From assembly GCA_964555705.1 (NCBI GenBank), contig CAZKTN010000030.1, forward strand, positions 1-24,734: a stretch of 24,734 nucleotides of DNA. The letters run 5' to 3'. Positions within the stretch are counted from its first letter, which is position 1; each line of letters begins with the position of its first letter. The translations under genes and the position numbers were made by a program. The notes under the pieces were generated by a model. The model ran no database searches, was not told the DNA's origin, and saw only the letters and a list, made by a program, of their open reading frames with translations. The stretch is from ZLKRG44 sp964555705 (GTDB lineage Bacteria; Planctomycetota; Phycisphaerae; Phycisphaerales; SM1A02). Of the stretch, positions 15,161 to 23,294 are shown piece after piece.

Positions 15161-15769
15161 CTACGGCTGCTGCTTGAAGTTTGCGCGCGCCTTTCGCGAA
15201 ACCTGCAAGTTTGCGTTGACATCGCCCGCTGGAAGCACGCGCCCCCACAGCTCGGAGGCTGCCTCCTCGTTGCCGGCCAGGGCTCTTGCGAGCGCCAGGT
15301 TGCATACGTAGTCCGCGTCCCCAGGATCGGCGCTGTAGGCGGCCTCGAAGTCGCGGGTTGCGGCAGGAAGGTTGGAGGCAAGGAGATTGCAGAGGCCCCT
15401 ATCGTTCAGGAGCACCGGCTGGTCGGGCATTCTTGCGAGCCCGCGGTCGAGCCACTCGATTGCCTCCGCGACGCGCCCCTCGATCAGAAGCACCTCGGCG
15501 CCCTCGGTGTAGGTGCCCACATGGTCGGGGTACTCGGCCGCAAGGCGATTCAGCAGGAAGCCCGCCTGTGCGGTACTTCCCTTCGCGGCGAGCACTCGTG
15601 CGGTGAGCTGCAGGGTCTCGGCGGTGGCAGGCTTGAGAGGGCCGCCATCAAACCAGTCGGCGTCCTCGCTCGGTGCAGCCTGGCATGCGGCGAGCAGCCC
15701 CGATAGCGCGATGAGTGCAGCGAGCGCGAGCCTTGCCGGACGTCGTGGCGGAAGCGAGTTGCGTGTCAT
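15161..15769 (-). CDS. tadD: TadD-like TPR lipoprotein of the Tad pilus
   Basis: The product is a 202-residue lipoprotein. A signal sequence ends in a lipobox (LLAAC, C29), so the mature protein should be anchored by lipid, probably in the outer membrane. About residues 50-180 are TPR-like helix pairs (AGFLLNRLAAEYPDHVGTYT, AIEWLDRGLARMPDQPVLLN, ATRDFEAAYSADPGDADYVC). TadD/PilF-type lipoproteins help the secretin localise or assemble. It is the last gene of the minus-strand Tad operon and overlaps the preceding CpaD-like gene by 4 bases (ATGA). Assignment as TadD rests on position and architecture, not on a specific motif. Confidence 0.78.
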   Translation of the reverse strand: MTRNSLPPRRPARLALAALIALSGLLAACQAAPSEDADWFDGGPLKPATAETLQLTARVLAAKGSTAQAGFLLNRLAAEYPDHVGTYTEGAEVLLIEGRVAEAIEWLDRGLARMPDQPVLLNDRGLCNLLASNLPAATRDFEAAYSADPGDADYVCNLALARALAGNEEAASELWGRVLPAGDVNANLQVSRKARANFKQQP

Positions 15770-16386
15770 GGAGTGCTCCCTTGCTGTGGAAGGTTGCCGG
15801 AAGGCGGAACGACACCATCCGAGATGGGGGTCATCGGCATCGCGCGGATATCCGCCCGGATGAACAGCGCATCGTCAGTGATCGTCCCGGTGCCGCCCGG
15901 CAGCGCATCATCCACCTTTACCCGTGATGCGTCGATTCCTGAGGCGATGAGCGCGTTCCGGACGCGCTCGACCCTCGCAGCGTAGAGCGTCGGGCTCGCG
16001 TGGCTGCACCGGATGGAGATTCCCCCGCCGCTGGTGCGCATCGCGTCGGCAAGGATTGCAATGTCGCGGCGGCCAAGCGAGGTGAGCCGATCCGACTCGG
16101 GAACGAAGTGCGCTTCGAAGAGTGCGCGTTGCCGGATCACTCCCTGCCGTGCCTGGTCCTTGAAGGGCTCACCCACGAACTGGCGATCGGCAGATCGCTG
16201 GACTGAGTCGCTGACCGTCGCTCTGTCGGCGTCGGAAGAGGGTGGGGAAGCGCACGACGCGAGGAGTGCGGCAGCGATACACGCTGCAGAGACGGGCGCG
16301 GCTCGATGGTGCTGTCGGCTTGGGGCGAACCGGAGCGCCCCGTCCGCTGGGGAAGTGGTGGCAGGTGCGCAGCGCGACGGAATCAT
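15766..16386 (-). CDS. CpaD-like pilus lipoprotein
   Basis: The product has 206 residues with a long basic N-terminus, a hydrophobic stretch and a lipobox (LLASC, C45). The C-terminal half has an OmpA/CpaD-like pattern: a search-and-number segment (LGRRDIAILADAMRTSGGGI, then AARVERVRNALIASGIDASR) followed by two short strands. In other Tad loci, CpaD-type lipoproteins sit at the outer membrane or periplasm with the secretin. The gene lies between tadC and the TadD-like gene, overlapping both by 4 bases. A distant OmpA-family peptidoglycan-binding protein is the alternative. The lipoprotein call is firm, the CpaD call moderate. Confidence 0.62.
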   Translation of the reverse strand: MIPSRCAPATTSPADGALRFAPSRQHHRAAPVSAACIAAALLASCASPPSSDADRATVSDSVQRSADRQFVGEPFKDQARQGVIRQRALFEAHFVPESDRLTSLGRRDIAILADAMRTSGGGISIRCSHASPTLYAARVERVRNALIASGIDASRVKVDDALPGGTGTITDDALFIRADIRAMPMTPISDGVVPPSGNLPQQGSTP

Positions 16387-17168
16387 GTCGTTGCCCTCAG
16401 GAGAGCCTGGAAGAGGAGTAGGAGCAGTGGTGCGACGATCAGCAGCAGCGTCGCCGGGAGCAGGAACGCTGCGAGCGGGAAGAGAAGCTTGACGGAGGCC
16501 TGGTGCGCGCGCTCCTCGTAGGACTGCATCTCCTCGTGCCGGAGCGAATCGGACATCACCTCAAGTGTGCTGGCGAGCTCGCTCCCGAAGCGCTCCGCCT
16601 GCGCCATGAGCGAGCCGAGCGACCGCAGCTCGGCCACGCCCGTGCGATCGGCCGCGTCGGCGAGCGAAGCGGACCAGCTCTTGCCGAAGGACACCTCGAG
16701 GTCGATGCAACGCATCTCCGCGGCGAGCGCTTCCGCGCTGTCCTGCATGCTTGCGGCGACGGAGGACCACGCTGCGGGCAGCCCAAGACCGCCCCGCAGC
16801 GAGATCTGGAGGAGGTCCAGCATGATCGGCAACTCCGCCGAGATCTCCCGCCTAAGCCGCGCCGCGCGCGCTCGGGTCCATGCTCGCGGCAACGACCACC
16901 CCGCCGTGCCGCCCGCCAAAAGCGCCACGACGCACATGGCGGCAGGAACGCCCGCAAGAGCCGCGCCGGCACCTGACATGATGGCGGCCGAGACTGTGAT
17001 GCAGGCGTGCAGGGCACGGAAGGAGCGGCGCTCCTGTGCCGATCGGAGTCCCGCCATGTCCATGGGGTTGGGAGTCAATCGGGCGCGTAGCCGTCGCTGC
17101 TGCGAACGGCCTGCAGCGACCACACCTGCGAACGCGAGCGCGGCTGCGATGATTGGTGTCGCCATCAT
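16383..17168 (-). CDS. tadC: Tad pilus inner-membrane platform protein TadC (T2SSF domain)
   Basis: The product is a 261-residue polytopic membrane protein. There is one membrane segment at the N-terminus, a pair at about 54-94, a cytoplasmic T2SSF domain (ELPIMLDLLQISLRGGLGLP, then GSLMAQAERFGSELASTLEV) and a C-terminal hydrophobic stretch (LLFPLAAFLLPATLLLIVAP). TadC works with TadB as the platform on which the TadA ATPase drives pilus assembly. It overlaps tadB by 4 bases upstream and the CpaD-like gene by 4 bases downstream. Two adjacent ATGs (17168 and 17165) are possible starts. Confidence 0.9.
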   Translation of the reverse strand: MMATPIIAAALAFAGVVAAGRSQQRRLRARLTPNPMDMAGLRSAQERRSFRALHACITVSAAIMSGAGAALAGVPAAMCVVALLAGGTAGWSLPRAWTRARAARLRREISAELPIMLDLLQISLRGGLGLPAAWSSVAASMQDSAEALAAEMRCIDLEVSFGKSWSASLADAADRTGVAELRSLGSLMAQAERFGSELASTLEVMSDSLRHEEMQSYEERAHQASVKLLFPLAAFLLPATLLLIVAPLLLLLFQALLRATT

Positions 17169-18016
17169 GGCCGTGACTCCGGCCTCATGGCATCGATGTC
17201 CGTGAGTCGCTGGATGGAGACGACTCCCATGACAAGCAGCGATGCGGAGACAATGAGCAGGACATGGCCCGTGTTGCTCCTCAGGAGCAGGTCGGCGTAC
17301 CCGTCGACGATCTGGCAGAGCATTGGCACGATCAGCAGCGGAACCAGCGCTAGCGCAATCGTCGCGGCACGCCCGTACGCGAGGATCGCGCGCGCCCGGC
17401 GGCGGATGCGCGCGCGATCGACGAGTGCACGCGCGAGCCGATCCGTCACCTCGGCGAGATTGCCGCCCGCCGCAAGCTGCTGGATCATCGCGAGCCCGAA
17501 GGCACGCAGCGCCGGGTTCGGGGACTTCAGCAGGACGCTGGAGATCGACGTGGCGAGCTCCTCGCCAAGCGCCTCACGCCCGACGATCTCCCTGAATGCC
17601 GTCTGTGCTGAGCCGCGGCTCTCATCCGCGAGGATCCGCAGGACACCTGTCATCGGTATGCCCGCGCGCAGTGCGCGCCCTGCGGATCCGATGGCCTCCA
17701 AGGCGTACTCGAAGTCACTCGCGTCACACTGCCGCGCGTGACGGGTGCGCAGGATGCGCAGTCCCGCCACCCACAGCAGAAGCGTCGCCGAGGCGAGCAG
17801 CGGAAGGTCAAGGGCGATCCACATCACTCCTGCGATCGAGAGCCCCGCGGCAAAGGGCGCCATCGCGCGAGGGGGCGCGCGCCGGGCCATCGCCTTCCGC
17901 TCCGTGTGCCCGCGGGACGTGGCCGCCGTCCAGCGGAGCGCGAGCACTGACCAGGCCAGCAGCGTGGATGATGCTGCAAGCGCCGGGATGGCGAGGCTCG
18001 TGAGCGTCGTTGTCAT
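17165..18016 (-). CDS. tadB: Tad pilus inner-membrane platform protein TadB (T2SSF domain)
   Basis: The product is a 283-residue membrane protein with an N-terminal pair of hydrophobic segments and a T2SSF domain. That domain shows the typical GxPMTGVLRILADE and FGLAMIQQLAAGGNLAEVTD segments, followed by the RARIRRRARAILAYGRA loop. The protein ends with two hydrophobic segments. It is the partner of TadC in the inner-membrane platform. Four-base overlaps with tadA upstream (ATGA) and tadC downstream show tight coupling. Confidence 0.9.
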   Translation of the reverse strand: MTTTLTSLAIPALAASSTLLAWSVLALRWTAATSRGHTERKAMARRAPPRAMAPFAAGLSIAGVMWIALDLPLLASATLLLWVAGLRILRTRHARQCDASDFEYALEAIGSAGRALRAGIPMTGVLRILADESRGSAQTAFREIVGREALGEELATSISSVLLKSPNPALRAFGLAMIQQLAAGGNLAEVTDRLARALVDRARIRRRARAILAYGRAATIALALVPLLIVPMLCQIVDGYADLLLRSNTGHVLLIVSASLLVMGVVSIQRLTDIDAMRPESRP

Positions 18017-19320
18017 CGGGGCGCCGGTCCCGCCAAGCTGCCGGCCTCAAACACCGACCGGTCCATGCGCACCCCGCGCGATTCGAGGCGGGACACGAGA
18101 GAGGGCGTCTCGCCGGTGGCCACGAACATGCCGCCACGAGCTCCGCGTGCCTCGGGGTCGCCTGGAGCGAAGGTATGGATCGTCCGCATTCGGATTCCGT
18201 CGGCGTCGACGCCATCAAGCTCCACTGCCTCGGTCATCACCCTACGCCCGTCGGGCAGCCTCGAAAGGTGGATGACGAGCTGTATCGCAGAAGCCACGTA
18301 GTCACGGATGACGCGGATCGGCATGTCGAGCCCACCCATCGCAAGCATCAGCTCGAGGCGTGTCACCGTCTCCCTCGCGCTGTTCGCGTGAATGGTCGTC
18401 ATGGAGCCCTCATGACCGGTATTCATGGCCTGCAGCATGTCGAAGGCCTCCGGTCCACGGCACTCGCCGACGATGATGCGGTCAGGGCGCATCCGGAGCG
18501 CGTTCCGCAGGAGATCGCGCGGTTCGACGGCACCCACACCCTCGATGTTCGAGGCGCGCGTCTCGAGCCGCACCACGTGGTTGCCGGAGAGCTGCAGCTC
18601 AGCCGCATCCTCAATGGTGATCACCCGCTCGCGAGCCCCGATGAATGCGGACGCGGCGTTCAGCAGGGTCGTCTTCCCGACGCCTGCGCCGCCGGAGAAC
18701 ACGATGTTCAGGCGGCCCTCGACGGATGCGCTGATCAGGTGCGCCGTCGCCTCCGGCAGCGTGCCGATGGCCACGAGGCGTTCCATGGTGAGAGCCATCG
18801 GGGGGAACCGCCGGATGCTCAGCTGCGGGCCATCGACCGCCAGCGGGGGTATCACGGCATTCACCCGGGATCCGTCGGGCAGCCGTGCGTCCACCATTGG
18901 GCTCCGCTCGTCGATGCGGCGTCCTGCGTTGCGGACGACCCGCTGGATGACATGCATCAGGTGCGCTCCGTCGCGGAACTTCGCTTCCGTCTGCTCGATC
19001 TGGCCACGCCGCTCCACGAAGACGCTGTGAGGTCCTGTGACCATCACATCGCTGACCTCGGGATCGGCAAGGAGGGGCTCGAGCGGGCCGAGCCTCAGGG
19101 CGTCGTCAAGCACCCACTCGATCACGCGGGTGCGGTCGTCGGGCAGCATCCGTGGCGCAGCCTCGTCGAGGAGCGACTCCACCTTGCGTCGGCACTCCTT
19201 CTCGAGTCGCGAGTGCTCGCCGCGATCAAGCTCGCGGAAGTCGAGCGTCGACACCAGGCGCTGGTGCAGCTCGCGACGAAGTTGCGCGAGGTCGCCAGTT
19301 GTCTGGGGCGCCACGGTCAC
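18013..19320 (-). CDS. tadA: Tad pilus assembly ATPase TadA/CpaF
   Basis: This secretion ATPase of the VirB11/PulE family hydrolyses ATP to drive pilin addition at the inner membrane. The 435-residue product has an N-terminal domain (RVIEWVLDDALRLGPLEPLL, DVMVTGP), Walker A GGAGVGKTT (210-218, K216), an Asp-box (VITIEDAAELQL), Walker B-like RIIVGECRGPE (E286) and the His-box GHEGSMTTIHANS (302-314). All motifs are intact. The start is GTG 19320, in a GTGA overlap with the cpaC stop; a second GTG lies two codons on. No CpaE/TadZ gene lies between it and the secretin gene, which is a common place for one. Confidence 0.95.
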   Translation of the reverse strand: MTVAPQTTGDLAQLRRELHQRLVSTLDFRELDRGEHSRLEKECRRKVESLLDEAAPRMLPDDRTRVIEWVLDDALRLGPLEPLLADPEVSDVMVTGPHSVFVERRGQIEQTEAKFRDGAHLMHVIQRVVRNAGRRIDERSPMVDARLPDGSRVNAVIPPLAVDGPQLSIRRFPPMALTMERLVAIGTLPEATAHLISASVEGRLNIVFSGGAGVGKTTLLNAASAFIGARERVITIEDAAELQLSGNHVVRLETRASNIEGVGAVEPRDLLRNALRMRPDRIIVGECRGPEAFDMLQAMNTGHEGSMTTIHANSARETVTRLELMLAMGGLDMPIRVIRDYVASAIQLVIHLSRLPDGRRVMTEAVELDGVDADGIRMRTIHTFAPGDPEARGARGGMFVATGETPSLVSRLESRGVRMDRSVFEAGSLAGPAPR

Positions 19321-20951
19321 GGCGCGCGGGTCTCCGATGGTCCTGAGCCCGCGGGAGGCGGCTCCAGGCGCGATGTCGGGGTCGCCGCAGAGGACGCAGC
19401 CGACTGCAACTCCGGCTCAGCAGGCGCTCTCGATGCCGCGGCGGCAGGCGGAAGTGAGTCTGCCGCGGGAATGCGTGGGTCATCGGGTCGTCGCCATGCG
19501 CCTGGCCCCTTGAGGGAACCGAGCCCCAGCAACTTGAGCCGAGCGAGCGGGTTCCCCACGTCCGTGGCACCAGAGAGCTTCCCCTCCCCGAAGAGCTCCC
19601 AGTCGTTTGGTGTCTGGTGAAGGTCTCCCGGCATTGGGCGCTCCATGCCATCATCGAGCGGCTCGACGAGCTCGGCAGTGACCATGACCACCAGCTCAGT
19701 CTGGTCCTGCTCGTACCGCACGCTCCTGAACAGTGTGCCGAGCAGGGGTAGGTCGCCCAGCACAGGCACACGCGACGCCCGCGCCTGGTCCTTGCTGCGG
19801 AGCAGCCCTGCCATGGCGAAGGACTGCCCGCTTCCGAGTTCGACAGTGGTGCTCGACCGGCGGGTGACCACGCTTGGGATCTTGAACCCGCTCACCTGCA
19901 CGGCGCCGATCTCGCTGAGTTCGCTGACCTCCGGCGATACCTCGAGGCGGAGACGCCCCTCGCCGAGCACTTCAGGCCTGAACTTGAGGCGTACGCCGAA
20001 CTCCTTGTACTGCACCGTAACCGTGCTTCCGCCGCCGACCACGGAGCCCTGCACGATCGGAACCGGGAACTCGCCGCCGACGAGGAAGGTGGCCTCCTCA
20101 CCGCTGACGGCAACGAGGTTCGGCTCGGCCAGCAGCCGGACGTACCGGTTCTCCGAGAGCGCCTGGATGAAGATCTCAAGGTTGGAGCCTGGAATTCCGC
20201 CGAACAGAGTCGTGGCCGAACTCACCGCACTGCCGTCGAACATGAATCGGGCGTTGTCGATGGGCGCGAAAGGCGTCGGACCGATGGAGACCGGCTGGAA
20301 CGGGGTCCCACCTGGCGCCTGGAATCCGCCGAACGCGCTCGACCCGCCGACCACCCCGCCAAAGGCCAGTTCGCGAAGTGCGGTGCGGCTTGCCTCCGCG
20401 ATACGGACACGCAACTGCACTTGCTGAACGCCGGGGATGCGGGTGAGGTCCACCCAGTTGGTCGACACTGCGTCCATGAACTTCCTGAGCAGTACGGCGG
20501 TTTGGAGATCAGGCACGATGCCGCGGAGCGTGATGGTGCCATTCACATCTGCGGCCTCAAGGTCGACGCCGAACACTTGGCGCAGCCGCTGCTGGAGCTC
20601 GAGGCAGTCGATGGTGACCCTCAGGCGCCGCACGAGCGTCTCTCCCGACTCGAGCTGGAAGACCACGTCAGAGACTCCCGGCCTGCGCGCGATGAGCACT
20701 ACCTGGTTCGGCGCAATGGGATTCGCGTCGGCGACCGTGGACAGCGTGATGATGACGGACTGGACCCGCTCAGGCAGCGTCACCACCGTCGATCCTCCCA
20801 CCGGTATCTCGAAACGGTCCGGCAACTCGGGCACCGTCGATGCAGCCGGCGCAGGCGTCTCTGACTGCGGCCACCCATGCGCGGACGGGATCCCGATCGG
20901 TGTAAGGGCGATCGCGACCAGTGCCGCAAGGTGAAACGGAGGGGACTTCAT
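19317..20951 (-). CDS. cpaC: Tad pilus outer-membrane secretin CpaC/RcpA
   Basis: The 544-residue product forms the outer-membrane channel for the pilus. It starts with a signal peptide (MKSPPFHLAALVAIALTPIG). The pilus-type N-terminal domain follows (FEIPVGGSTVVTLPERVQSV), then a BON-like region (GTITLRGIVPDLQTAVLLRK) and the secretin domain. The secretin signature appears as YKEFGVRLKFRPEVLGEGRL, then SPEVSELS; later VPVLGDLPLLGTLFRS is also diagnostic. After the secretin, the last 100 or so residues are rich in Pro, Ala and Ser and show no fold. It overlaps cpaB by 4 bases (ATGA) and tadA by 4 bases (GTGA). Confidence 0.94.
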   Translation of the reverse strand: MKSPPFHLAALVAIALTPIGIPSAHGWPQSETPAPAASTVPELPDRFEIPVGGSTVVTLPERVQSVIITLSTVADANPIAPNQVVLIARRPGVSDVVFQLESGETLVRRLRVTIDCLELQQRLRQVFGVDLEAADVNGTITLRGIVPDLQTAVLLRKFMDAVSTNWVDLTRIPGVQQVQLRVRIAEASRTALRELAFGGVVGGSSAFGGFQAPGGTPFQPVSIGPTPFAPIDNARFMFDGSAVSSATTLFGGIPGSNLEIFIQALSENRYVRLLAEPNLVAVSGEEATFLVGGEFPVPIVQGSVVGGGSTVTVQYKEFGVRLKFRPEVLGEGRLRLEVSPEVSELSEIGAVQVSGFKIPSVVTRRSSTTVELGSGQSFAMAGLLRSKDQARASRVPVLGDLPLLGTLFRSVRYEQDQTELVVMVTAELVEPLDDGMERPMPGDLHQTPNDWELFGEGKLSGATDVGNPLARLKLLGLGSLKGPGAWRRPDDPRIPAADSLPPAAAASRAPAEPELQSAASSAATPTSRLEPPPAGSGPSETRAP

Positions 20952-21991
20952 GGGCGTGCCTTTGGGCTCTGCGCCGGACCGGTTGGTGACGCGGTGTCAG
21001 CCAGCTGGTGCGTGACTGTCGATTCGCCTCTGATCACGGTGACGCGCCAGATGCGTCGCTCGGGCGTTGCGGGCGGTGCGTCTGCCGCAGCCGCGCGCGG
21101 TTCGGAATCTCCCAAAGATGCGGTTGATCCCGCGCCCTTCTGTGCAGCTGCGGATCGCGGTTCTTGGGCGCCGCGAGCGGATTCGGGGAGGCCGAGCAGG
21201 GACAGTGTCGTCGCTGTGGCTACGGCATCGCCAGTCGTGAGACCCGCGTCATCAGGCCTAAGCGTGATGCCAATGGTGCCGCGCGCACTTGCGAGCTCAA
21301 GCTGCGCGGCTTGGGCAGGGGTTACAGCAAGGGTGACCGTCAGGCGCCGTGAGGCAGGCCTCCGATCGCCTGCAGCCTCGGGTGCGACACGTGTGCCCAC
21401 AGCCTCGTCATTGACCGCGAGGACCCTCACCGCCTCGAGTAGGGTGACAGTGACCGACTCGCGTTGGCTCGGTGCCGATCCCGGTCGCTCGAGCGTTGCG
21501 AGCATGTCGACCAGCGCACCTGGGTAGAGGACCACCTCGGGTCCTGTGTCGCGAAGGCTCACGGTGATCGCCCTCATTCCATGGGCGAGCTGCGATGCGA
21601 TCGCCGCACCCGAGCCCGGAGTCACGAGGTCTCCGCTCCGGATGGCCTGACCCTTCGCGAGGGCAACAGCCGTGGTGCGGCCAACGGCGAGCGCCCGGCT
21701 GCCGACGAGCAACTCCCCAGTCGGACGCGCACCCATCTCGACAACCTCAAGGTCCGACTCGGCAATTCGATGACCCGCAGGAAGGTCGCGCGCTGCGGTG
21801 ACGCAGTTTGCGCTCGAGCGGAGTTGCGTGCCGCTGACCGCCGAGCCGCTCAGCGTCATCTGCAGCGCCACCGCAAGCGCGGCCGACAGTGCGGCCGCAA
21901 CAATTCCAGCAATCAGGATCTTCGGCGCAGGCATGCGGGGACTCCCACGAGAGGGTGGTGCCGGCGCGGCCTGCGCCTGGGGCGCGCCCAT
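20948..21991 (-). CDS. cpaB: Tad pilus periplasmic protein CpaB/RcpC
   Basis: The product is 347 residues. It has one N-terminal membrane segment (KILIAGIVAAALSAALAVAL), a SAF domain (CVTAARDLPAGHRIAESDLE) and an RcpC part (GMRAITVSLRDTGPEVVLYP, GALVDMLATL). A long Ala/Pro-rich C-terminal region follows and ends in a basic tail. CpaB stabilises or works with the secretin in the periplasm. The start could be ATG 21991 (used here) or ATG 21934; the latter has a GGGAG 7 bases upstream and would start four residues before the membrane helix. The gene heads a run of seven overlapping genes and has a 176-base gap to tadE. Confidence 0.88.
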   Translation of the reverse strand: MGAPQAQAAPAPPSRGSPRMPAPKILIAGIVAAALSAALAVALQMTLSGSAVSGTQLRSSANCVTAARDLPAGHRIAESDLEVVEMGARPTGELLVGSRALAVGRTTAVALAKGQAIRSGDLVTPGSGAAIASQLAHGMRAITVSLRDTGPEVVLYPGALVDMLATLERPGSAPSQRESVTVTLLEAVRVLAVNDEAVGTRVAPEAAGDRRPASRRLTVTLAVTPAQAAQLELASARGTIGITLRPDDAGLTTGDAVATATTLSLLGLPESARGAQEPRSAAAQKGAGSTASLGDSEPRAAAADAPPATPERRIWRVTVIRGESTVTHQLADTASPTGPAQSPKARP

Positions 21992-22097
21992 CCATGACGC
22001 ACCTTCAGAACGTGGGAGATTAGTAGACGCACGACGTGACCGCTACGGTCCACTTCAGAGTCGGGGATCACTGTTCCGGCGCAAACTCCTGAAGGGT

Positions 22098-22145
22098 TCT
22101 CCCCGTCAAGTCGCGGAGTAGCACGATGGCTTGAGTACGGGGAGA
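22098..22145 (-). other. Long inverted repeat between tadE and cpaB
   Basis: Perfect 9-base arms TCTCCCCGT (22098-22106) and ACGGGGAGA (22137-22145) are extended inwards by CAAG/CTTG (22107-22110 and 22130-22133) with a 3-base bulge. The inner loop is 19 bases. It lies 23 bases after the tadE stop on the transcribed strand and has no T-tract. It may be a processing or attenuation hairpin that lowers read-through from tadV-tadE into cpaB. Confidence 0.5.
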
Positions 22146-22167
22146 TCTTCCTCGAAACTCTCCGGCG

Positions 22168-22581
22168 CTACCGCTCTGGCTCGCGCACCATCGAAGCTCG
22201 GCCCTCGAGCGAGGCTGGAAGCGGCATGAGGCTCCTCAGTCCAAGTAGGCCAACCTGTGAGTACTGGACTTCCACCCTCACCGTAATGGGCGTGCCGGGC
22301 GCCACGGCTTCAGGTCGGCTCGGGTCAACGACGACTTGGGCACCCTGTATGCCCAGACCCGCGAGCGATGCGTTCACCCGAGACTGGATGTCCGCAGCGG
22401 TTGCGCCGGAGAGTGCAGCCTCGCGGGCACCGAGTCGGGCCGCGTGGTCGAGTTGGACCGATCGAAGGACGGCCCATCCGTACTCGATGCCGGAGAACAA
22501 GACGAGAAGCATTATCGGCAGGACGATTGCCGCCTCGATGCTCTCTGCACCGCGCCGGGCGCGTGGAGGTGTCCGAGTCAT
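22168..22581 (-). CDS. tadE: TadE-like pseudopilin
   Basis: The product is a 137-residue minor pilin-like protein. Its N-terminus has the prepilin-type motif RRGAESIEAAIVLP: cleavage after G11 leaves Glu at +5 (E16), then a hydrophobic helix (AIVLPIMLLVLFSGIEYGWA). It matches the pilin motif RGAETTEVAI in this window, so both should be processed by the peptidase encoded just upstream. The C-terminal part is a short extracytoplasmic domain (TPITVRVEVQYSQVGLLG). The frame is open to 23028, but that upstream part is a shadow of the peptidase gene. ATG 22581 overlaps the peptidase stop (ATGA), which fixes the start. Confidence 0.9.
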   Translation of the reverse strand: MTRTPPRARRGAESIEAAIVLPIMLLVLFSGIEYGWAVLRSVQLDHAARLGAREAALSGATAADIQSRVNASLAGLGIQGAQVVVDPSRPEAVAPGTPITVRVEVQYSQVGLLGLRSLMPLPASLEGRASMVREPER

Positions 22582-23204
22582 ATCACGCTCCCGTGGTTCT
22601 CCCAGTACCACCATGCGGCGACTGTGCCCGCGAGGATTGCGGGCGCGTACGGGAACCACCCTTTGGGGCGGGGCTTCGGCGTCGATTCGACCTCGACGAC
22701 GAGGGTTGACTTCTGCGTGAGGATCGCACCGGTCATCACGCCACGGAAAAGGCGAAGGCCCTTCATGCGTGTCCATAGCACGCTGTGCATCAGGAGCACC
22801 GGTACCGCCGCAGGTCCGTCCCGATAGAGGGTGACAGCGATCGCCCACACCGCGCCGCAGATCGTCACTGCCAGCACGAGTACGACGGACGGGTAGGTGC
22901 CGACCCACGCGCCGAGTGCCATCATGAGCTTGGCATCGCCTGCACCACCGCCAGCGATCGCATAGGCAGCGATGAAGATCGCTCCCGCGATGGCTGCACC
23001 CGTAGCGGCGTCGGCAAGTCCGCCCCAACCCGCACGGGACACCCCGAAGGCCAGTCCTGCCGCCAGGAGGGGGAGCGTGAGCCAGTTGGGGATGCGCATG
23101 CTGCGCAAGTCAGTGAAGCATGCAACCATGCAAGCGACAACGAGCAGCGTCCACACCCACGCTGGCGCGCCGGGGAGGGCCAGCGAGGCCGCGGCGGCGA
23201 CCAT
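22578..23204 (-). CDS. cpaA: Type IV prepilin peptidase TadV/CpaA
   Basis: This is an A24-family aspartic peptidase of the inner membrane that cleaves the pilin and TadE leaders. The 208-residue product has the two catalytic aspartates in their usual motifs: FTDLRSMRIPNWLT (D32) and GAGDAKLMMALG (D90). Between and around them are hydrophobic segments (WVWTLLVVACMVAC, AAIAGAIFIAAYAIA, VVLVLAVTICGAVWAIAV). A C-terminal part (KSTLVVEVESTPKPRPKGWF, then one more hydrophobic stretch) is also present. ATG 23204 was chosen; in-frame GTG codons just upstream (to 23213) are alternatives, one with GGGG close upstream. It is first in the minus-strand Tad operon and diverges from the TadG-like gene. Confidence 0.92.
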   Translation of the reverse strand: MVAAAASLALPGAPAWVWTLLVVACMVACFTDLRSMRIPNWLTLPLLAAGLAFGVSRAGWGGLADAATGAAIAGAIFIAAYAIAGGGAGDAKLMMALGAWVGTYPSVVLVLAVTICGAVWAIAVTLYRDGPAAVPVLLMHSVLWTRMKGLRLFRGVMTGAILTQKSTLVVEVESTPKPRPKGWFPYAPAILAGTVAAWWYWENHGSVI

Positions 23205-23294
23205 CACCACCACACGTGCCCCGCATTGGATGAGGGCGCTGGCGCAGGATCCATTACCTGAGAAGATAGCATCGGAAACCGCGAGTTCGACCCA
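23205..23294. promoter_or_regulatory. Divergent promoter region of the Tad locus
   Basis: Ninety bases separate cpaA (minus) and the TadG-like gene (plus). A TATCTT box on the minus strand (23263-23268) and an overlapping TAGCAT box on the plus strand (23267-23272) are -10 candidates. Neither has a good -35. Overlapping boxes would make the two directions compete. Confidence 0.3.

Noticed and set aside
18010..19620. A 536-codon plus-strand open frame opposite tadA
   Set aside because: It mirrors the highly conserved ATPase gene and shows no domain of its own.
22582..23028. N-terminal extension of tadE by about 149 codons
   Set aside because: That stretch lies in another frame of the prepilin peptidase gene and is Arg/His/Cys-rich; the ATGA overlap gives a natural start at 22581.
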